Below are positions 31,353 through 40,401 of a stretch of 58,315 nt of DNA, one piece after another. The notes below the pieces were generated by a model. That model saw only the letters and a program-made list of their open reading frames with translations. It searched no databases and was not told the origin of the DNA. The stretch comes from Desulfobacterales bacterium (GTDB taxonomy: Bacteria > Desulfobacterota > Desulfobacteria > Desulfobacterales > SpSt-501). The stretch lies in the NCBI GenBank assembly GCA_025454255.1, contig JALOOU010000001.1, positions 1 to 58,315 on the forward strand, in the 5' to 3' direction. Made by a program: the position numbers and the translations under genes. Every line of letters starts with the position of its first letter. The first letter of the stretch is position 1.

Positions 31353-32507
31353 TTATTTGAACTTGCCGAGCACGGCGCTGGCAATGGTGTTCTTCTGGAT
31401 CTCCTTGGTGCCCTCGTAGATTTCGGTGATCTTGGCGTCGCGGTAGAAGCGCTCCACCTCGTACTCGGTCATGTAGCCGTAGCCGCCGAGCAGTTGGATG
31501 GCCTCATCCGCCACCTCGACGGCGGTGCGCGCAGCGTACATCTTGGCCATGGAGGTCAGCTTCGGGTCGATGCGCCCCTGGTCGAAGTTCCACGCCGCCT
31601 TGTAGACCATCAGGCGCGAGAGCTCTATTTTGGTGGCCATGTCGGCCAGCTTGTGCTGCGTCACCTGGAAGTCCGCCAGGCGCCGGCCGAACTGCTGGCG
31701 CTCTTTCACGTAGGTCAGCGCGCGGTCGAAGGCACCCTGGGCGATGCCCAGGGCCTGGGCGGCGACGAGGATGCGGCTTTCATCAAAAAACTCGAGCACC
31801 TGATAAAACCCGCGCCCCTCCTTGCCGATCAGGTTGGCGGCCGGCACGCGGACATCCTTGTAGCTGACCTCGGCGGTGGACATCATGTGAATGCCCATTT
31901 TTTCGCCGACGTCGGCGGTGGTCAGCCCGGGCCGATCGGCTTCCACCAATATCATGCTGATCCCGCGGTAGGAGGGCTGGGTGGCCACGTCGGTCTGGCA
32001 CAGCGTGCAGTAAAACCCGGCAAGGCCGCCGTTGGTGATGAAGGTCTTGGTCCCGTTGATGATCCACTCCCCGTTGTGGCGCACCGCGGTGGTGTCCAGC
32101 GCGGTGATGTCCGAGCCGTGGCCGGGCTCGGTGAACGCGCCGGCGGAGAGCATCTTGCCTTCGGCCACCGGCGGCAGGAATTTCTGCTTGAGCTCATCGC
32201 TGCCGAAGCGCAGCACGCACTCGGAGGCGAAGTTCGCCAGGATCACGGCGCTGCCGATGCCCGAGTCCCGGGCGCAAAACTCCTCGGCGATCAGGATGTT
32301 CTCCATGCAGCCGAGGCCCTGGCCGGAGTATGTCTCGGGGTAGTGCACGCCGACGAACCCCAATTCGGCCGCTTTCTGCCAGATCTTGCGCGGAAACTCG
32401 TGCCTGCGGTCGAGCTCCAGGGCGAGCTCCTTGTCGAACTCCCCCCGCGCGAACTCCCGCGCCGCTTTCTGAATCTCCTTTTGCGACTTGCTCAGCTCGA
32501 AATCCAT
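31353..32507 (-). CDS. Acyl-CoA dehydrogenase
   Basis: A protein of 384 residues, full length for the family. FAD and substrate segments include FTEPGHGSDITALDTTA and WIINGTKTFITNGG. The C-terminal signature VADEAIQLLGGYGYMTEYEV is followed by ITEIYEGTKEIQKN, which contains the catalytic glutamate (YEG). It introduces a 2,3 double bond into an acyl-CoA and passes electrons to ETF. The start at 32507 (MDFELSKSQKE) has GGGGGAGG; 22 further in-frame residues upstream look non-coding. It is divergent from the CooC gene, with about 240 bp between. Confidence 0.95.
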   Translation of the reverse strand: MDFELSKSQKEIQKAAREFARGEFDKELALELDRRHEFPRKIWQKAAELGFVGVHYPETYSGQGLGCMENILIAEEFCARDSGIGSAVILANFASECVLRFGSDELKQKFLPPVAEGKMLSAGAFTEPGHGSDITALDTTAVRHNGEWIINGTKTFITNGGLAGFYCTLCQTDVATQPSYRGISMILVEADRPGLTTADVGEKMGIHMMSTAEVSYKDVRVPAANLIGKEGRGFYQVLEFFDESRILVAAQALGIAQGAFDRALTYVKERQQFGRRLADFQVTQHKLADMATKIELSRLMVYKAAWNFDQGRIDPKLTSMAKMYAARTAVEVADEAIQLLGGYGYMTEYEVERFYRDAKITEIYEGTKEIQKNTIASAVLGKFK

Positions 32508-32749
32508 GCTCGGCCTCCCCCGCAGTGAATGGTTCGACTTGAAGCTTTTGCGGTAATTTCCTACAATTAGCACAAGAAGTGGGTCAATTCAAGCGCTTTG
32601 ACTCCGGCAGGGCCGCTCCCGGCCCGCCGCCGCTGAGGCCGCGACAACTTGCTTGACTGTTGGCCCGATCTGGCCTAAGAAATTCGACTGCGGCCGGCGG
32701 CTGAACGCGCGGACCCTGCAACTGGATCGGAAAGGAATCCCTCGGGGCG

Positions 32750-33499
32750 ATGGCATTTTCACTTGCACTGGCCGGCAAGGGCGGCACCGGAAAGACCACC
32801 ATGGCCGGCCTGCTGGTCAAGTACCTATTAAAACACGGCAAGACGCCGGTGCTGGCGGTGGACGCCGATTGCAACTCCAACTTCAACGAGGTGCTCGGGG
32901 TCAAGATCGGCGACACCCTCGGCAATGCGCGCGAGGACATGAAGAAGGGCCAGGTGCCCAGCGGCATGACCAAGGACGTGTTCATCTCCATGAAGCTCGA
33001 GGAGGCGGTGGTGGAGTCCGAGGGCTTCGATCTGATCGTCATGGGCCGGCCGGAAGGCGCCGGCTGCTATTGCGCGGCGAACTCGCTGTTGACGGCGTTT
33101 CTGGAAAAACTGGTCAACAACTACCCCTACATCGTCATGGACAACGAGGCGGGGATGGAGCACATCAGCCGCCTCACCACCAAGAACGTCGATGTGCTGC
33201 TGTTGGTCTCCGACCCGTCGCGGCGCAGCCTTCAGGCCGCCCTGCGGATCGACGAGCTGGCCCGGGAGCTCAACATCGGGGTCGGCCGCAGCTGCCTGGT
33301 GCTCAACCAGATCAAAGAGCCGCCTTCGGCCGAGGCGCTGCGGATGATCGAGGAGGCCGGGGTCGAGCTGGTCGGCACCGTGCCCGAGGACCACACCGTC
33401 TATGCCTACGACATCGACGGCCGGCCGACCATCCAGATGCCGGAGCAGGCCCCCAGCGTGGCGGCGGCGTTCGAGGTTTTCGACCGAATCGTTCGGTGA
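32750..33499 (+). CDS. CooC-type nickel-insertion ATPase
   Basis: A 249-residue MinD/CooC P-loop ATPase. The deviant Walker A is GKGGTGKTT (9-17). CYC at 106-108 (GAGCYCAANSLL) is the CxC metal-binding motif of CooC/AcsF proteins. MDNEAGMEHISRLTTKNVD is the switch/Walker B part, and VLLLVSDPSRRSLQAA follows. CooC inserts nickel into carbon monoxide dehydrogenase; AcsF serves acetyl-CoA synthase. No CODH/ACS gene is in the window. It opens the co-directional block 32750-39537. Confidence 0.9.
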   Translation: MAFSLALAGKGGTGKTTMAGLLVKYLLKHGKTPVLAVDADCNSNFNEVLGVKIGDTLGNAREDMKKGQVPSGMTKDVFISMKLEEAVVESEGFDLIVMGRPEGAGCYCAANSLLTAFLEKLVNNYPYIVMDNEAGMEHISRLTTKNVDVLLLVSDPSRRSLQAALRIDELARELNIGVGRSCLVLNQIKEPPSAEALRMIEEAGVELVGTVPEDHTVYAYDIDGRPTIQMPEQAPSVAAAFEVFDRIVR

Positions 33500-33578
33500 C
33501 CCCCGACCGCGGCGGGGTCGAGCCGCGGCGCGCAGAAGCGGCGATCGCACGCACTCCTTGACCTGAGGATCGGCGCCG

Positions 33579-34529
33579 ATGAAACGTACCGGCTTTCTCT
33601 ACGACGAACGCTACCTGCTGCACAAGACCGGCCCATACCACCCGGAAGTGCCCGAAAGGCTCGAGGCGATCCTGCAGGGGGTCAGCGGCGAGGGACTTCT
33701 GGACCAGCTCGTCCGCATCACGGCCGCCCCCGCGGAGTTGATCTGGGTCCACGCGGTCCACACCCCGGACTATGTCAAGCGCTTCGAAGCCGCCTGCCGC
33801 TCCCGGCACCCAACCCTCGATTCACCCGACAATCAGATGTGCCCCGAGACCTACCAGGTGGCCCTGCTGGCCGTCGGCGGGATCCTCGAAACCGTGCGCC
33901 GCGTCATGGCCGGGGAGCTGGACAACGCCTTCTGCGCGGTGCGCCCGCCCGGGCACCATGCCGAGGCCGGCCGGGCCATGGGGTTCTGCTACTTCAACAA
34001 CGTGGCCATCGCCGCGCGCTATCTCCAAAAGCAGTGGGGCCTGCACCGGATCGGCATCGTGGACTTCGATGTCCACCACGGCAACGGCACCCAGCACATC
34101 TTCGAGGACGACCCCGAGATCTACTACTATTCGATTCACCAGCACCCGACCTTCGCCTACCCCGGCACGGGGCGTGAATTCGAATACGGCCGCGGCACCG
34201 GTTACGGCTTCACGAAAAACTCGCCGGTGCTGCCGGGCGTGGGCGACGACGACTGGATGCAGCTGATCGAGCGCGACCTGGTCCCGGCCTTCACCGATTT
34301 CAAACCCGAGTTCATCCTGGTCTCGGCCGGCTTCGACGCCCACCGGGACGACGACATGTCCGACATCAAGCTCACCACCGAGTGCTATTCGTGGATCATG
34401 AAGCGGCTGGTCGAAATGTCCCGTGCGCATGCCGCCGGCCGCCTCGTCTCGGTCCTGGAGGGGGGCTACTGCCTCAAACGGCTGCCGGAGTTGGCCCGCA
34501 ACCACCTGGAGATCCTGCTGAACGGATGA
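33579..34529 (+). CDS. AcuC/HDAC-family lysine deacylase
   Basis: A protein of 316 residues in the histone deacetylase/acetoin-utilisation superfamily. Active-site residues are all visible: H126-H127 (RPPGHHAEAG), zinc ligands D164 and H166 (VDFDVHHGNG), zinc ligand D253 (VSAGFDAH) and the transition-state tyrosine Y297 (EGGYCL). In Bacillus, AcuC removes acetyl groups from acetyl-CoA synthetase; other bacterial members act on polyamines or other acyl groups. The next gene is AcuB-like and a Sir2 gene follows, so protein deacylation is the favoured role. Confidence 0.93.
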   Translation: MKRTGFLYDERYLLHKTGPYHPEVPERLEAILQGVSGEGLLDQLVRITAAPAELIWVHAVHTPDYVKRFEAACRSRHPTLDSPDNQMCPETYQVALLAVGGILETVRRVMAGELDNAFCAVRPPGHHAEAGRAMGFCYFNNVAIAARYLQKQWGLHRIGIVDFDVHHGNGTQHIFEDDPEIYYYSIHQHPTFAYPGTGREFEYGRGTGYGFTKNSPVLPGVGDDDWMQLIERDLVPAFTDFKPEFILVSAGFDAHRDDDMSDIKLTTECYSWIMKRLVEMSRAHAAGRLVSVLEGGYCLKRLPELARNHLEILLNG

Positions 34530-34570
34530 CAGGCTCAACCTTATAGCGAATAACGAGCGAGGGGGGAAAC

Positions 34571-35272
34571 ATGTTTGTCAGCAGATCGATGACCCGCAAG
34601 GTCGTCACCGTCAACCCGGAGACAACCATCTTCGAGGCCCAGGAGCTGATGGCGAAGCACCACATTCGTCACCTGCCGGTCGTCGACGAGAGCAACCGGC
34701 TGGTCGGCATCGTGACTGACAGAGACCTGCGCTCCGCCCTGCCCTACCGCTTTTTCAAGGAGGGGATCAATCCGTCGGACAAGGAGGGGTTCCAAAACCT
34801 GAAGGTCAAGGACATCATGACCCGCAAGGTCATCTCGATCCCGCCGTCCTACACGATTCAGGATGCGCTGCTCGTCGTGCAGAACTCGAAGGTCGGCGCC
34901 CTGCCCGTGGTGGACGATGAGGGGCGCTTGCGGGGCATTCTCTCGGTGCGGGACTTGCTGCGCGCATTCATCAACGTGCTCGGCATCGGCCAGCCGGGGA
35001 CCCTGCTCTGCATCCTGGTGGAGGAGAAGGTCGGCCAGTTGAAGAAAATCGTCGATGCCATCACCGAAATGGGCGTCTCCTTCGGCAGCGTGCTGGTGGC
35101 CCGCTATTGGGACGAAAACAAGCGGGCCGTCTTTCCCTACCTGCTCACCCAGAACGTGGCCCAGGTGAAGAAAAAGCTGACCGCGATGGGCTACCAGCTG
35201 GTGGATCCCATGCAGTGGTACATCGACCAGCTGCCGGACACCGACCGGCCGCCGGACAAACCGGCGGAATAA
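34571..35272 (+). CDS. CBS-pair and ACT-domain protein (AcuB-like)
   Basis: A protein of 233 residues: CBS motif 1 at about 5-62 (MTRKVVTVNPETTIFEAQEL, LVGIVTDRDLR), CBS motif 2 at about 78-135 (VKDIMTRKVISIPPSYTI, LRGILSVRDLL) and a C-terminal ACT-type domain (TLLCILVEEKVGQLKKIVDA). CBS pairs bind adenine nucleotides and ACT domains bind small metabolites. The same CBS-plus-ACT plan occurs in Bacillus AcuB of the acuABC operon. It follows the AcuC-like gene by 41 bp and could sense energy charge for the deacylases. Confidence 0.88.
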   Translation: MFVSRSMTRKVVTVNPETTIFEAQELMAKHHIRHLPVVDESNRLVGIVTDRDLRSALPYRFFKEGINPSDKEGFQNLKVKDIMTRKVISIPPSYTIQDALLVVQNSKVGALPVVDDEGRLRGILSVRDLLRAFINVLGIGQPGTLLCILVEEKVGQLKKIVDAITEMGVSFGSVLVARYWDENKRAVFPYLLTQNVAQVKKKLTAMGYQLVDPMQWYIDQLPDTDRPPDKPAE

Positions 35273-35360
35273 GCCGCCGCGCATCAGCCGTTTCCGCCGG
35301 GTCAGGACCGGCCGACCACCGGCCCCGCGTCCGCCACCCGGCTCACCGCGGTTTGCTCGC

Positions 35361-36116
35361 ATGAAATCACTGGATGCCCTCATTTCGGCCGCCGTCGACC
35401 ACCTGGCGGCCACCCGCAACGCCGTGGCGCTCACCGGAGCCGGCATCTCGATCGAGAGCGGCATTCCCGCCTTCCGGGGCAAGGGCGGGCTGTGGGAGCG
35501 CTTCGACCCCATGGAGATCGCGCACATCGACGCGCTGGTGCGCGACCCCGCCCGGGTCTGGAAGCTGCTCGTCAAGGACCTGAAAGAGATCATGGACCGG
35601 GCCGCCCCCAACGACGGCCACAAGGGCCTGGCGCGGCTGGAGCAGCTGGGCATCCTGCAAACGGTCATCACCCAGAACGTCGACGGACTGCACCAGATGG
35701 CCGGCAACACGGATGTGATCGAATTCCACGGGAGCTTCGCCTGGCAGCGCTGCATGCAGTGCGGCCGCCGCGTGGAAACCCGCGCGGTCGACGCCTCGGT
35801 CCTTCCCCCGCGCTGCGCCTGCGGCGGAGTGCTGAGGCCCGATGCGGTCTTTTTCGGGGAGATGATCCCGCCCATGGCCCTGTGGCGCTCGCAAGAGACC
35901 ACGGCCGCCTGCGAGGTCATGCTCGTCGTCGGGACCTCCGCCATCGTCCAGCCGGCGGCCTCGATGCCGCTCATCGCCAAGGAGAACGGCGCGGTGGTGA
36001 TCGAGATCAACCCCGAGGCGACCCCCCTGACGGGGGTCGTGAGCGACATCCTCATCCCGGGCAAGGCGGGCGACATCATGAACCGCATTCTAGCGCAGCT
36101 GGAAAACGCCCGTTGA
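35361..36116 (+). CDS. Sir2 (sirtuin) NAD-dependent protein deacylase
   Basis: A protein of 251 residues with all sirtuin marks: LTGAGISIESGIPAFRG (NAD site), ITQNVDGLHQMAG, and the catalytic histidine H123 (IEFHGSF). Zinc cysteines are C131/C134 and C152/C154 (the last pair with a single residue between). LVVGTSAIVQPAAS is the second NAD segment. It removes acetyl or longer acyl groups from lysines using NAD. It lies in one block with the zinc-dependent deacylase and a GNAT gene. Its stop overlaps the next gene's probable TTG start. Confidence 0.95.
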   Translation: MKSLDALISAAVDHLAATRNAVALTGAGISIESGIPAFRGKGGLWERFDPMEIAHIDALVRDPARVWKLLVKDLKEIMDRAAPNDGHKGLARLEQLGILQTVITQNVDGLHQMAGNTDVIEFHGSFAWQRCMQCGRRVETRAVDASVLPPRCACGGVLRPDAVFFGEMIPPMALWRSQETTAACEVMLVVGTSAIVQPAASMPLIAKENGAVVIEINPEATPLTGVVSDILIPGKAGDIMNRILAQLENAR

Positions 36117-37684
36117 CCGCAGCCGCCTCCGCCTGGATCCGAAGGGTCCACCTGCATCCGGCGAGTCTGGCGGACAACACCGCCGATGCCGACCGCCTGG
36201 CGGCCGCCCTGAAAACCGAGTTGAAGGCCGACACGGTCGAGATCGACCTCGGCCTGCTCCGGGAGCTGCCGGAGCTCCTGCGGCGGCACGACTTCCGCCT
36301 CCGCTGCAGCCTGTTCCGCGACCGCGGCCGCTGGGCGGTGACGGGGATCGACGGCGCGGAGAGCCCGCGGCCGGCCCTGGGCCTGGCGGTGGACCTCGGC
36401 ACCACCCGCGTGGCCTGCGCGCTGATCGACCTCGCGCAGGGCCGGACGCTCCTGGAGACCGCCTTCGACAACCCCCAGATCGCCGTCGGCCCGGATGTTC
36501 TAGCGCGCATCCACCACGCCGAGAGCCCGCCCGGCTTGAGGCAGCTCCATCGGCTCCTCATCGATGGCCTGAACGCCGCCCTGGCGGACGCCTGCCGCAC
36601 TGCCGGGGTCTCGCCGCAGCAGATCTGCGCCGCGGCCGTGGCCGGAAACACCGCCATGACCCATCTCTTCCTCGGCATCGACCCGCGCTGGATCATCCGC
36701 GAGCCCTACATCCCCGCAGTCAACCGCCCGGGGGTGATGCGGGCGGCCGCTCTGGGGATCGAGATCGGCCGATACGCCCGCGTGCTGGTCTTTCCCAACA
36801 TCGGCAGCTACTTCGGCGGGGACCTGATCGCAGGGGTCCTCTACTGCGGTCTCCACCGGAAAACGCAGACGGCCTTGCTGGTGGATGTCGGCACCAACGC
36901 CGAGGTGGTCCTGGGCAACCGCGACTGGCTCATCGGCTGCGCCGGCGCGGCCGGGCCGGCGCTCGAGGGGGGAGTCAGCCGGATGGGGATGGCGGCCGCC
37001 CCCGGCGTGGTGGACCGGGTGCGAATCGACCCCGCCACGCTCGCTTTCGATCTGCACACCATCGCCGAAAAGGCGCCCCGCGGCATCTGCGGCTCGGGGG
37101 TGATCGACCTCGCCGCCCAGCTCTTTCTCGCCGGCATGATCGACCTGCGCGGCAAGATACTCGCGGCCGGCTGCGGCGCGCGTTTGAAGACCGTCGACGG
37201 GATCCGGCACATTGTGGTGGTCCCGGCCGCTCAGTCCGCCACCGGCCTCGACTTGACGATCAGCCAACCGGACCTGGACAGCCTGGTGCGCTCCAAGGCG
37301 GCCATGTACACCATCCTCGAGACCCTGGCCATGACCGTGGGGATGGCTCTGGAGGAGATCGGAACGTTTTACGTGGCCGGGACCTTCGGCTGCTTCATCG
37401 ACCCGCGCTCGGCCATCACGATCGGCATGCTCCCGGACCTGCCGCCCGCCCGCTTCGTACCGCTCGGCAACAGCTCCCTGAAGGGTGCGGCCATGGCGCT
37501 GACCGACGAGGGCTGCCTCGAGGAGATCGACCGCATCCGCGACCGCATCACCTATCTCGAGCTCAACGTCAACCAGGAGTTCATGAACCGCTTCAGCGCA
37601 GCCAGGTTCATCCCGCACACCGACCGGGGGCGGTTTCCCTCGGTCGGCCGCCCGGCGACGACAAACGAAATAGGGCTTCGCTGA
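36113..37684 (+). CDS. ASKHA-domain protein (RamA/RACo-like corrinoid activator), no 2Fe-2S
   Basis: A protein of 523 residues if the start is TTG at 36113, which overlaps the sir2 stop (TTGA). The N-terminal part (HPASLADNTADADRLAAALK) matches the linker of RACo/RamA proteins. The ASKHA (DUF4445) ATPase domain follows: LGLAVDLGTTRVACALID, VAGNTAMTHLFLGID, NIGSYFGGDLIAGVLYCG, ALLVDVGTNAEVVLGN and CGSGVIDLAAQLF. Related proteins reductively reactivate Co(II) corrinoids using ATP. They normally carry an N-terminal 2Fe-2S ferredoxin, and RamA also has C-terminal 4Fe-4S motifs; neither is seen. The electron donor would have to be separate. No corrinoid protein gene is adjacent. Confidence 0.8.
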   Translation: MTAAASAWIRRVHLHPASLADNTADADRLAAALKTELKADTVEIDLGLLRELPELLRRHDFRLRCSLFRDRGRWAVTGIDGAESPRPALGLAVDLGTTRVACALIDLAQGRTLLETAFDNPQIAVGPDVLARIHHAESPPGLRQLHRLLIDGLNAALADACRTAGVSPQQICAAAVAGNTAMTHLFLGIDPRWIIREPYIPAVNRPGVMRAAALGIEIGRYARVLVFPNIGSYFGGDLIAGVLYCGLHRKTQTALLVDVGTNAEVVLGNRDWLIGCAGAAGPALEGGVSRMGMAAAPGVVDRVRIDPATLAFDLHTIAEKAPRGICGSGVIDLAAQLFLAGMIDLRGKILAAGCGARLKTVDGIRHIVVVPAAQSATGLDLTISQPDLDSLVRSKAAMYTILETLAMTVGMALEEIGTFYVAGTFGCFIDPRSAITIGMLPDLPPARFVPLGNSSLKGAAMALTDEGCLEEIDRIRDRITYLELNVNQEFMNRFSAARFIPHTDRGRFPSVGRPATTNEIGLR

Positions 37685-37691
37685 GGAGCCG

Positions 37692-37886
37692 ATGATGAAA
37701 TGGTTTCGCACCAAGGCCTGGAAACCGATCGACCTGGCGTGCCTGAAATGGAGCTGCCTCCTGTCCGGCATGATCATCGGGGCCTATCTCTCCGATTTCA
37801 CCAAACGGTTCGTGTGGCTTTTCGCGGCAGCCGCGATCGCTCTGGCGGTTAGGCCCGTTCTGGCCTGGTTCCGCGACGATCCATAG
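37692..37886 (+). CDS. Small membrane protein
   Basis: A protein of 64 residues with two hydrophobic stretches (about 21-33 and 40-58: LSGMIIGAYLSDF and VWLFAAAAIALAVRPVLAWF). The N-terminus is basic and aromatic (MMKWFRTKAWKPIDL). It starts 7 bp after the ASKHA stop behind GGAG, so it is probably in the same transcript. No family is named with confidence. Either of two adjacent ATG codons may be used. Confidence 0.6.
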   Translation: MMKWFRTKAWKPIDLACLKWSCLLSGMIIGAYLSDFTKRFVWLFAAAAIALAVRPVLAWFRDDP

Positions 37887-37906
37887 CGCGCCCGAGGCGT
37901 CTTCCC

Positions 37907-38386
37907 ATGCCCGACATGCTGGTGAAACTCTACGAGCTGCCGCCCCTTGAGGCGCCGCTGAGGCGCTGCGAGCGGCAGGGCATCGCCATCCGCCGCCCCT
38001 TGGCCGGAGAGCGGCGCCCCCTCGTCGCATGGGTGAGCGCCCGCTTCAGCCGTGCCTGGGGCGCCGAATGCGAGGCCGCCTTTGCGATCAGCCCGCCGAA
38101 GTGTTTCATAGCGCTGCAACACGAGGCCATCATCGGGTTTGCCTGCCACGACTGCACCTGCAGCAATTTCTTCGGCCCGACCGGCGTCGCCGAAGGCAGC
38201 CGCGGCCGCGGCGTGGGGCTGGCGCTGCTCCTCTCCTGCCTGCACGCGATGCGGGACCAGGGCTACGCCTATGCCGTCATCGGGGGTGTGGGTCCGGCGG
38301 CCTATTATGCCAAAACGGTCGGCGCCACTCTGATCGAGGGATCCACCCCCGGGATATACGGTTACAGAAGGGAGCGCACGCCATGA
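37907..38386 (+). CDS. GNAT-family N-acetyltransferase
   Basis: A protein of 159 residues. The acetyl-CoA-binding motif A is seen as GVAEGSRGRGVGLALLLSCL (R/Q-x-x-G-x-G/A type, about residues 97-116). The C-terminal GGVGPAAYYAKTVGATLIEG is the motif B region with the typical Tyr-Tyr. Its stop overlaps the cysteine desulfurase start (ATGA at 38383-38386). Sharing a block with two deacylases suggests that it could acetylate protein lysines, but GNATs have many substrates. Confidence 0.85.
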   Translation: MPDMLVKLYELPPLEAPLRRCERQGIAIRRPLAGERRPLVAWVSARFSRAWGAECEAAFAISPPKCFIALQHEAIIGFACHDCTCSNFFGPTGVAEGSRGRGVGLALLLSCLHAMRDQGYAYAVIGGVGPAAYYAKTVGATLIEGSTPGIYGYRRERTP

Positions 38387-39537
38387 AGCGTCCGATCTAT
38401 CTGGACTACAACGGCACCACCCCTCACGACCCCGAGGTCATCGCCGCCATGCGCCCGTTTCTTGAGGAGGAGTTCGGCAACCCCTCGAGCGGCCACCTCT
38501 ATGCGGTCAAACCCCGGCAGGCGCTGAACGCCGCCCGCCGGCAGGTGGCCGGACTGCTGAGCTGCGCGCCGGGCGAAGTGGTCTTCACCAGCGGCGGCAC
38601 CGAGGCCAACAACTGGGCCATCATCGGCACCGCCCATGCCCTGCGCGACCGGGGCCGGCACCTGGTGACGTCGGCCTTCGAGCATTCGGCCGTGCTCAAC
38701 GTCTGCGCGTTTTTGGAAAAGCAGGGCTTCGAGGTCACCCGGCTCCCGGTGGGCGCGCACGGCGTAGTGGCGGTCGCCGACGTCGAGGCCGCCTTGCGGC
38801 CGGACACCATCCTGGTCACCCTCATGCACGCCAACAACGAGGTGGGCACCCTGCAACCGATCGCCGCGATCGCCGCCCTGGCCCGCGCCCGCGGCATCCG
38901 CATCCACACCGATGCGGCCCAGTCCGCCGGGAAGATCCCGGTGGAGGTCGACGCCCTCGGCGTTGATCTGCTCTCGATCGCCGGGCACAAGCTCTATGCA
39001 CCCAAGGGGGTGGGGGCGCTCTACATCCGCAAGGGCGTGACCCTGGAGACCTTCATGTACGGCGCCGGCCAGGAGTCGGGCCGGCGCGCCGGCACGGAGA
39101 ACATCCTTGAGATCGTGGGGCTGGGGAAGGCCTGCGAGATCGCCGCCCGGGACCTGGAGCAAAACCGCCGTCACATGCAGGCCATGCGCGACCGGCTCCA
39201 CGCGGCGATCGCAGCCGGCGTCCGGGAGCTGCGCTTGAACGGCCACCCGGACCAACGGCTGCCCAACACGCTGAGCATCGGCTTCCGCCACCTCCAGGCC
39301 GACCGCATTCTCGAAGCGGTCGGCCTGGAGGTGGCCGCCTCGGCCGGCGCCGCCTGCCATGCCGAGAGCGTGGAGATCTCCCACGTGCTCAGGGCCATGA
39401 ATGTCCCCGTGGAGTGGGCCAAGGGGACCCTGCGGCTGACCACCGGGCGCATGACCACGGCGCAGGAGGTCGACCGTGCGGCCCAACTCATCGTCGAAGC
39501 GGTCGCCGCACTCGGCGGAAACGGACCATCCTCCTAA
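38383..39537 (+). CDS. Cysteine desulfurase (NifS/IscS family)
   Basis: A protein of 384 residues. PLP lysine K203 lies in SIAGHKLYAPKG, and the catalytic cysteine C325 in SAGAACHAESVEISHVLRAM. The N-terminus YLDYNGTTPHDPEV and TSGGTEANN (PLP phosphate site) are typical. It takes sulfur from cysteine for Fe-S clusters or thiolation. Start ATG 38383 overlaps the GNAT stop by four bases, which implies translational coupling, and it ends the block. Sulfur could go to the IscU-like scaffold at 25 kb or the MoaD-like carrier at 2.8 kb. Confidence 0.95.
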   Translation: MKRPIYLDYNGTTPHDPEVIAAMRPFLEEEFGNPSSGHLYAVKPRQALNAARRQVAGLLSCAPGEVVFTSGGTEANNWAIIGTAHALRDRGRHLVTSAFEHSAVLNVCAFLEKQGFEVTRLPVGAHGVVAVADVEAALRPDTILVTLMHANNEVGTLQPIAAIAALARARGIRIHTDAAQSAGKIPVEVDALGVDLLSIAGHKLYAPKGVGALYIRKGVTLETFMYGAGQESGRRAGTENILEIVGLGKACEIAARDLEQNRRHMQAMRDRLHAAIAAGVRELRLNGHPDQRLPNTLSIGFRHLQADRILEAVGLEVAASAGAACHAESVEISHVLRAMNVPVEWAKGTLRLTTGRMTTAQEVDRAAQLIVEAVAALGGNGPSS

Positions 39538-39645
39538 AGCGCCAACCGCCCTGACCATCTTGCGCTTTCGCCGGCAGCCGATCGAACGGGGCCCGGCGCC
39601 GCTGCCGGGCGGACGCTGGCGGCGGGGGGCCGCACACCCTGCTCT

Positions 39646-40401
39646 TCAGAGATGCGGGTCTGCTGAACACGCGTAAATGTCTCCCGAAACAATTTTAGGC
39701 CCCAGCCTCCGAAGCATCTGCTCGACACCCGGGGCGCCCACCCAGGTAGGGCTCTCCAGCCGGAGCCTTTCCCGAAAGCTCCAATTGAATCGATACGGGC
39801 CCAGGCCGTTCAACCGCCGCACGCATGCCAGCGCCCTGGCGACCTCAAAGCTGATGAACTCGAACGACAGCGCCGGGATGGGGATAGACAAGCCGGCAAG
39901 GGCCTGCACCTCGAATCCCTCCACGTCGATCTTGCAGAAATCGGGCCTGCCGCACTCTTGGATCAGCCGATCCAGGGTGGTCACCTGCACCTCGACCGGG
40001 TGGTCCCAGCGCTCGCGGCGGCCGGCGGCAGCGGCCATAGCTGCTCTCCAGGAATCCCCCGCCAGCGTGCTGATCGTGGGGTTCATGCGGTTGATGTGCA
40101 GGGTGGCCGTGCCCGGCCGCGCCCCGATGGCTTTGGCAACCAGGACAAAGCGCTCGTCCCCGCCCCACCGCCCGCGGAGATAGGCGGCACACCGGGGCTG
40201 GGGCTCCAAGGCCACCACCCGGGCGCCGAGATCGAGAAATGCCCGGCAGCGGCTGCCCAGATGAGCGCCGATGTCGAAGCAGAGCGCCCCCGGCCGGACG
40301 AACCGGCCGTAGAAGCGGCGCAGCCGACGCCGGTTGAAGGGCTGCCACAGGTAAATGAACCTCGATCGCAGCAGGCCGAGGCGGCTTCTCACGTCCAGCA
40401 T
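39646..40401 (-). CDS. FkbM-family methyltransferase
   Basis: A protein of 251 residues with the SAM motif CFDIGAHLGSRCRAFLDLGA, VVALEPQPRCAAYLRG, then VTTLDRLIQECGRPDFCKID and VEGFEVQALAGLS, the FkbM signature. The start ATG at 40401 overlaps the preceding methyltransferase stop (TGATG). FkbM enzymes O-methylate sugars or other hydroxyl groups of secreted or cell-surface molecules. The acceptor is unknown. Confidence 0.85.
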   Translation of the reverse strand: MLDVRSRLGLLRSRFIYLWQPFNRRRLRRFYGRFVRPGALCFDIGAHLGSRCRAFLDLGARVVALEPQPRCAAYLRGRWGGDERFVLVAKAIGARPGTATLHINRMNPTISTLAGDSWRAAMAAAAGRRERWDHPVEVQVTTLDRLIQECGRPDFCKIDVEGFEVQALAGLSIPIPALSFEFISFEVARALACVRRLNGLGPYRFNWSFRERLRLESPTWVGAPGVEQMLRRLGPKIVSGDIYACSADPHL

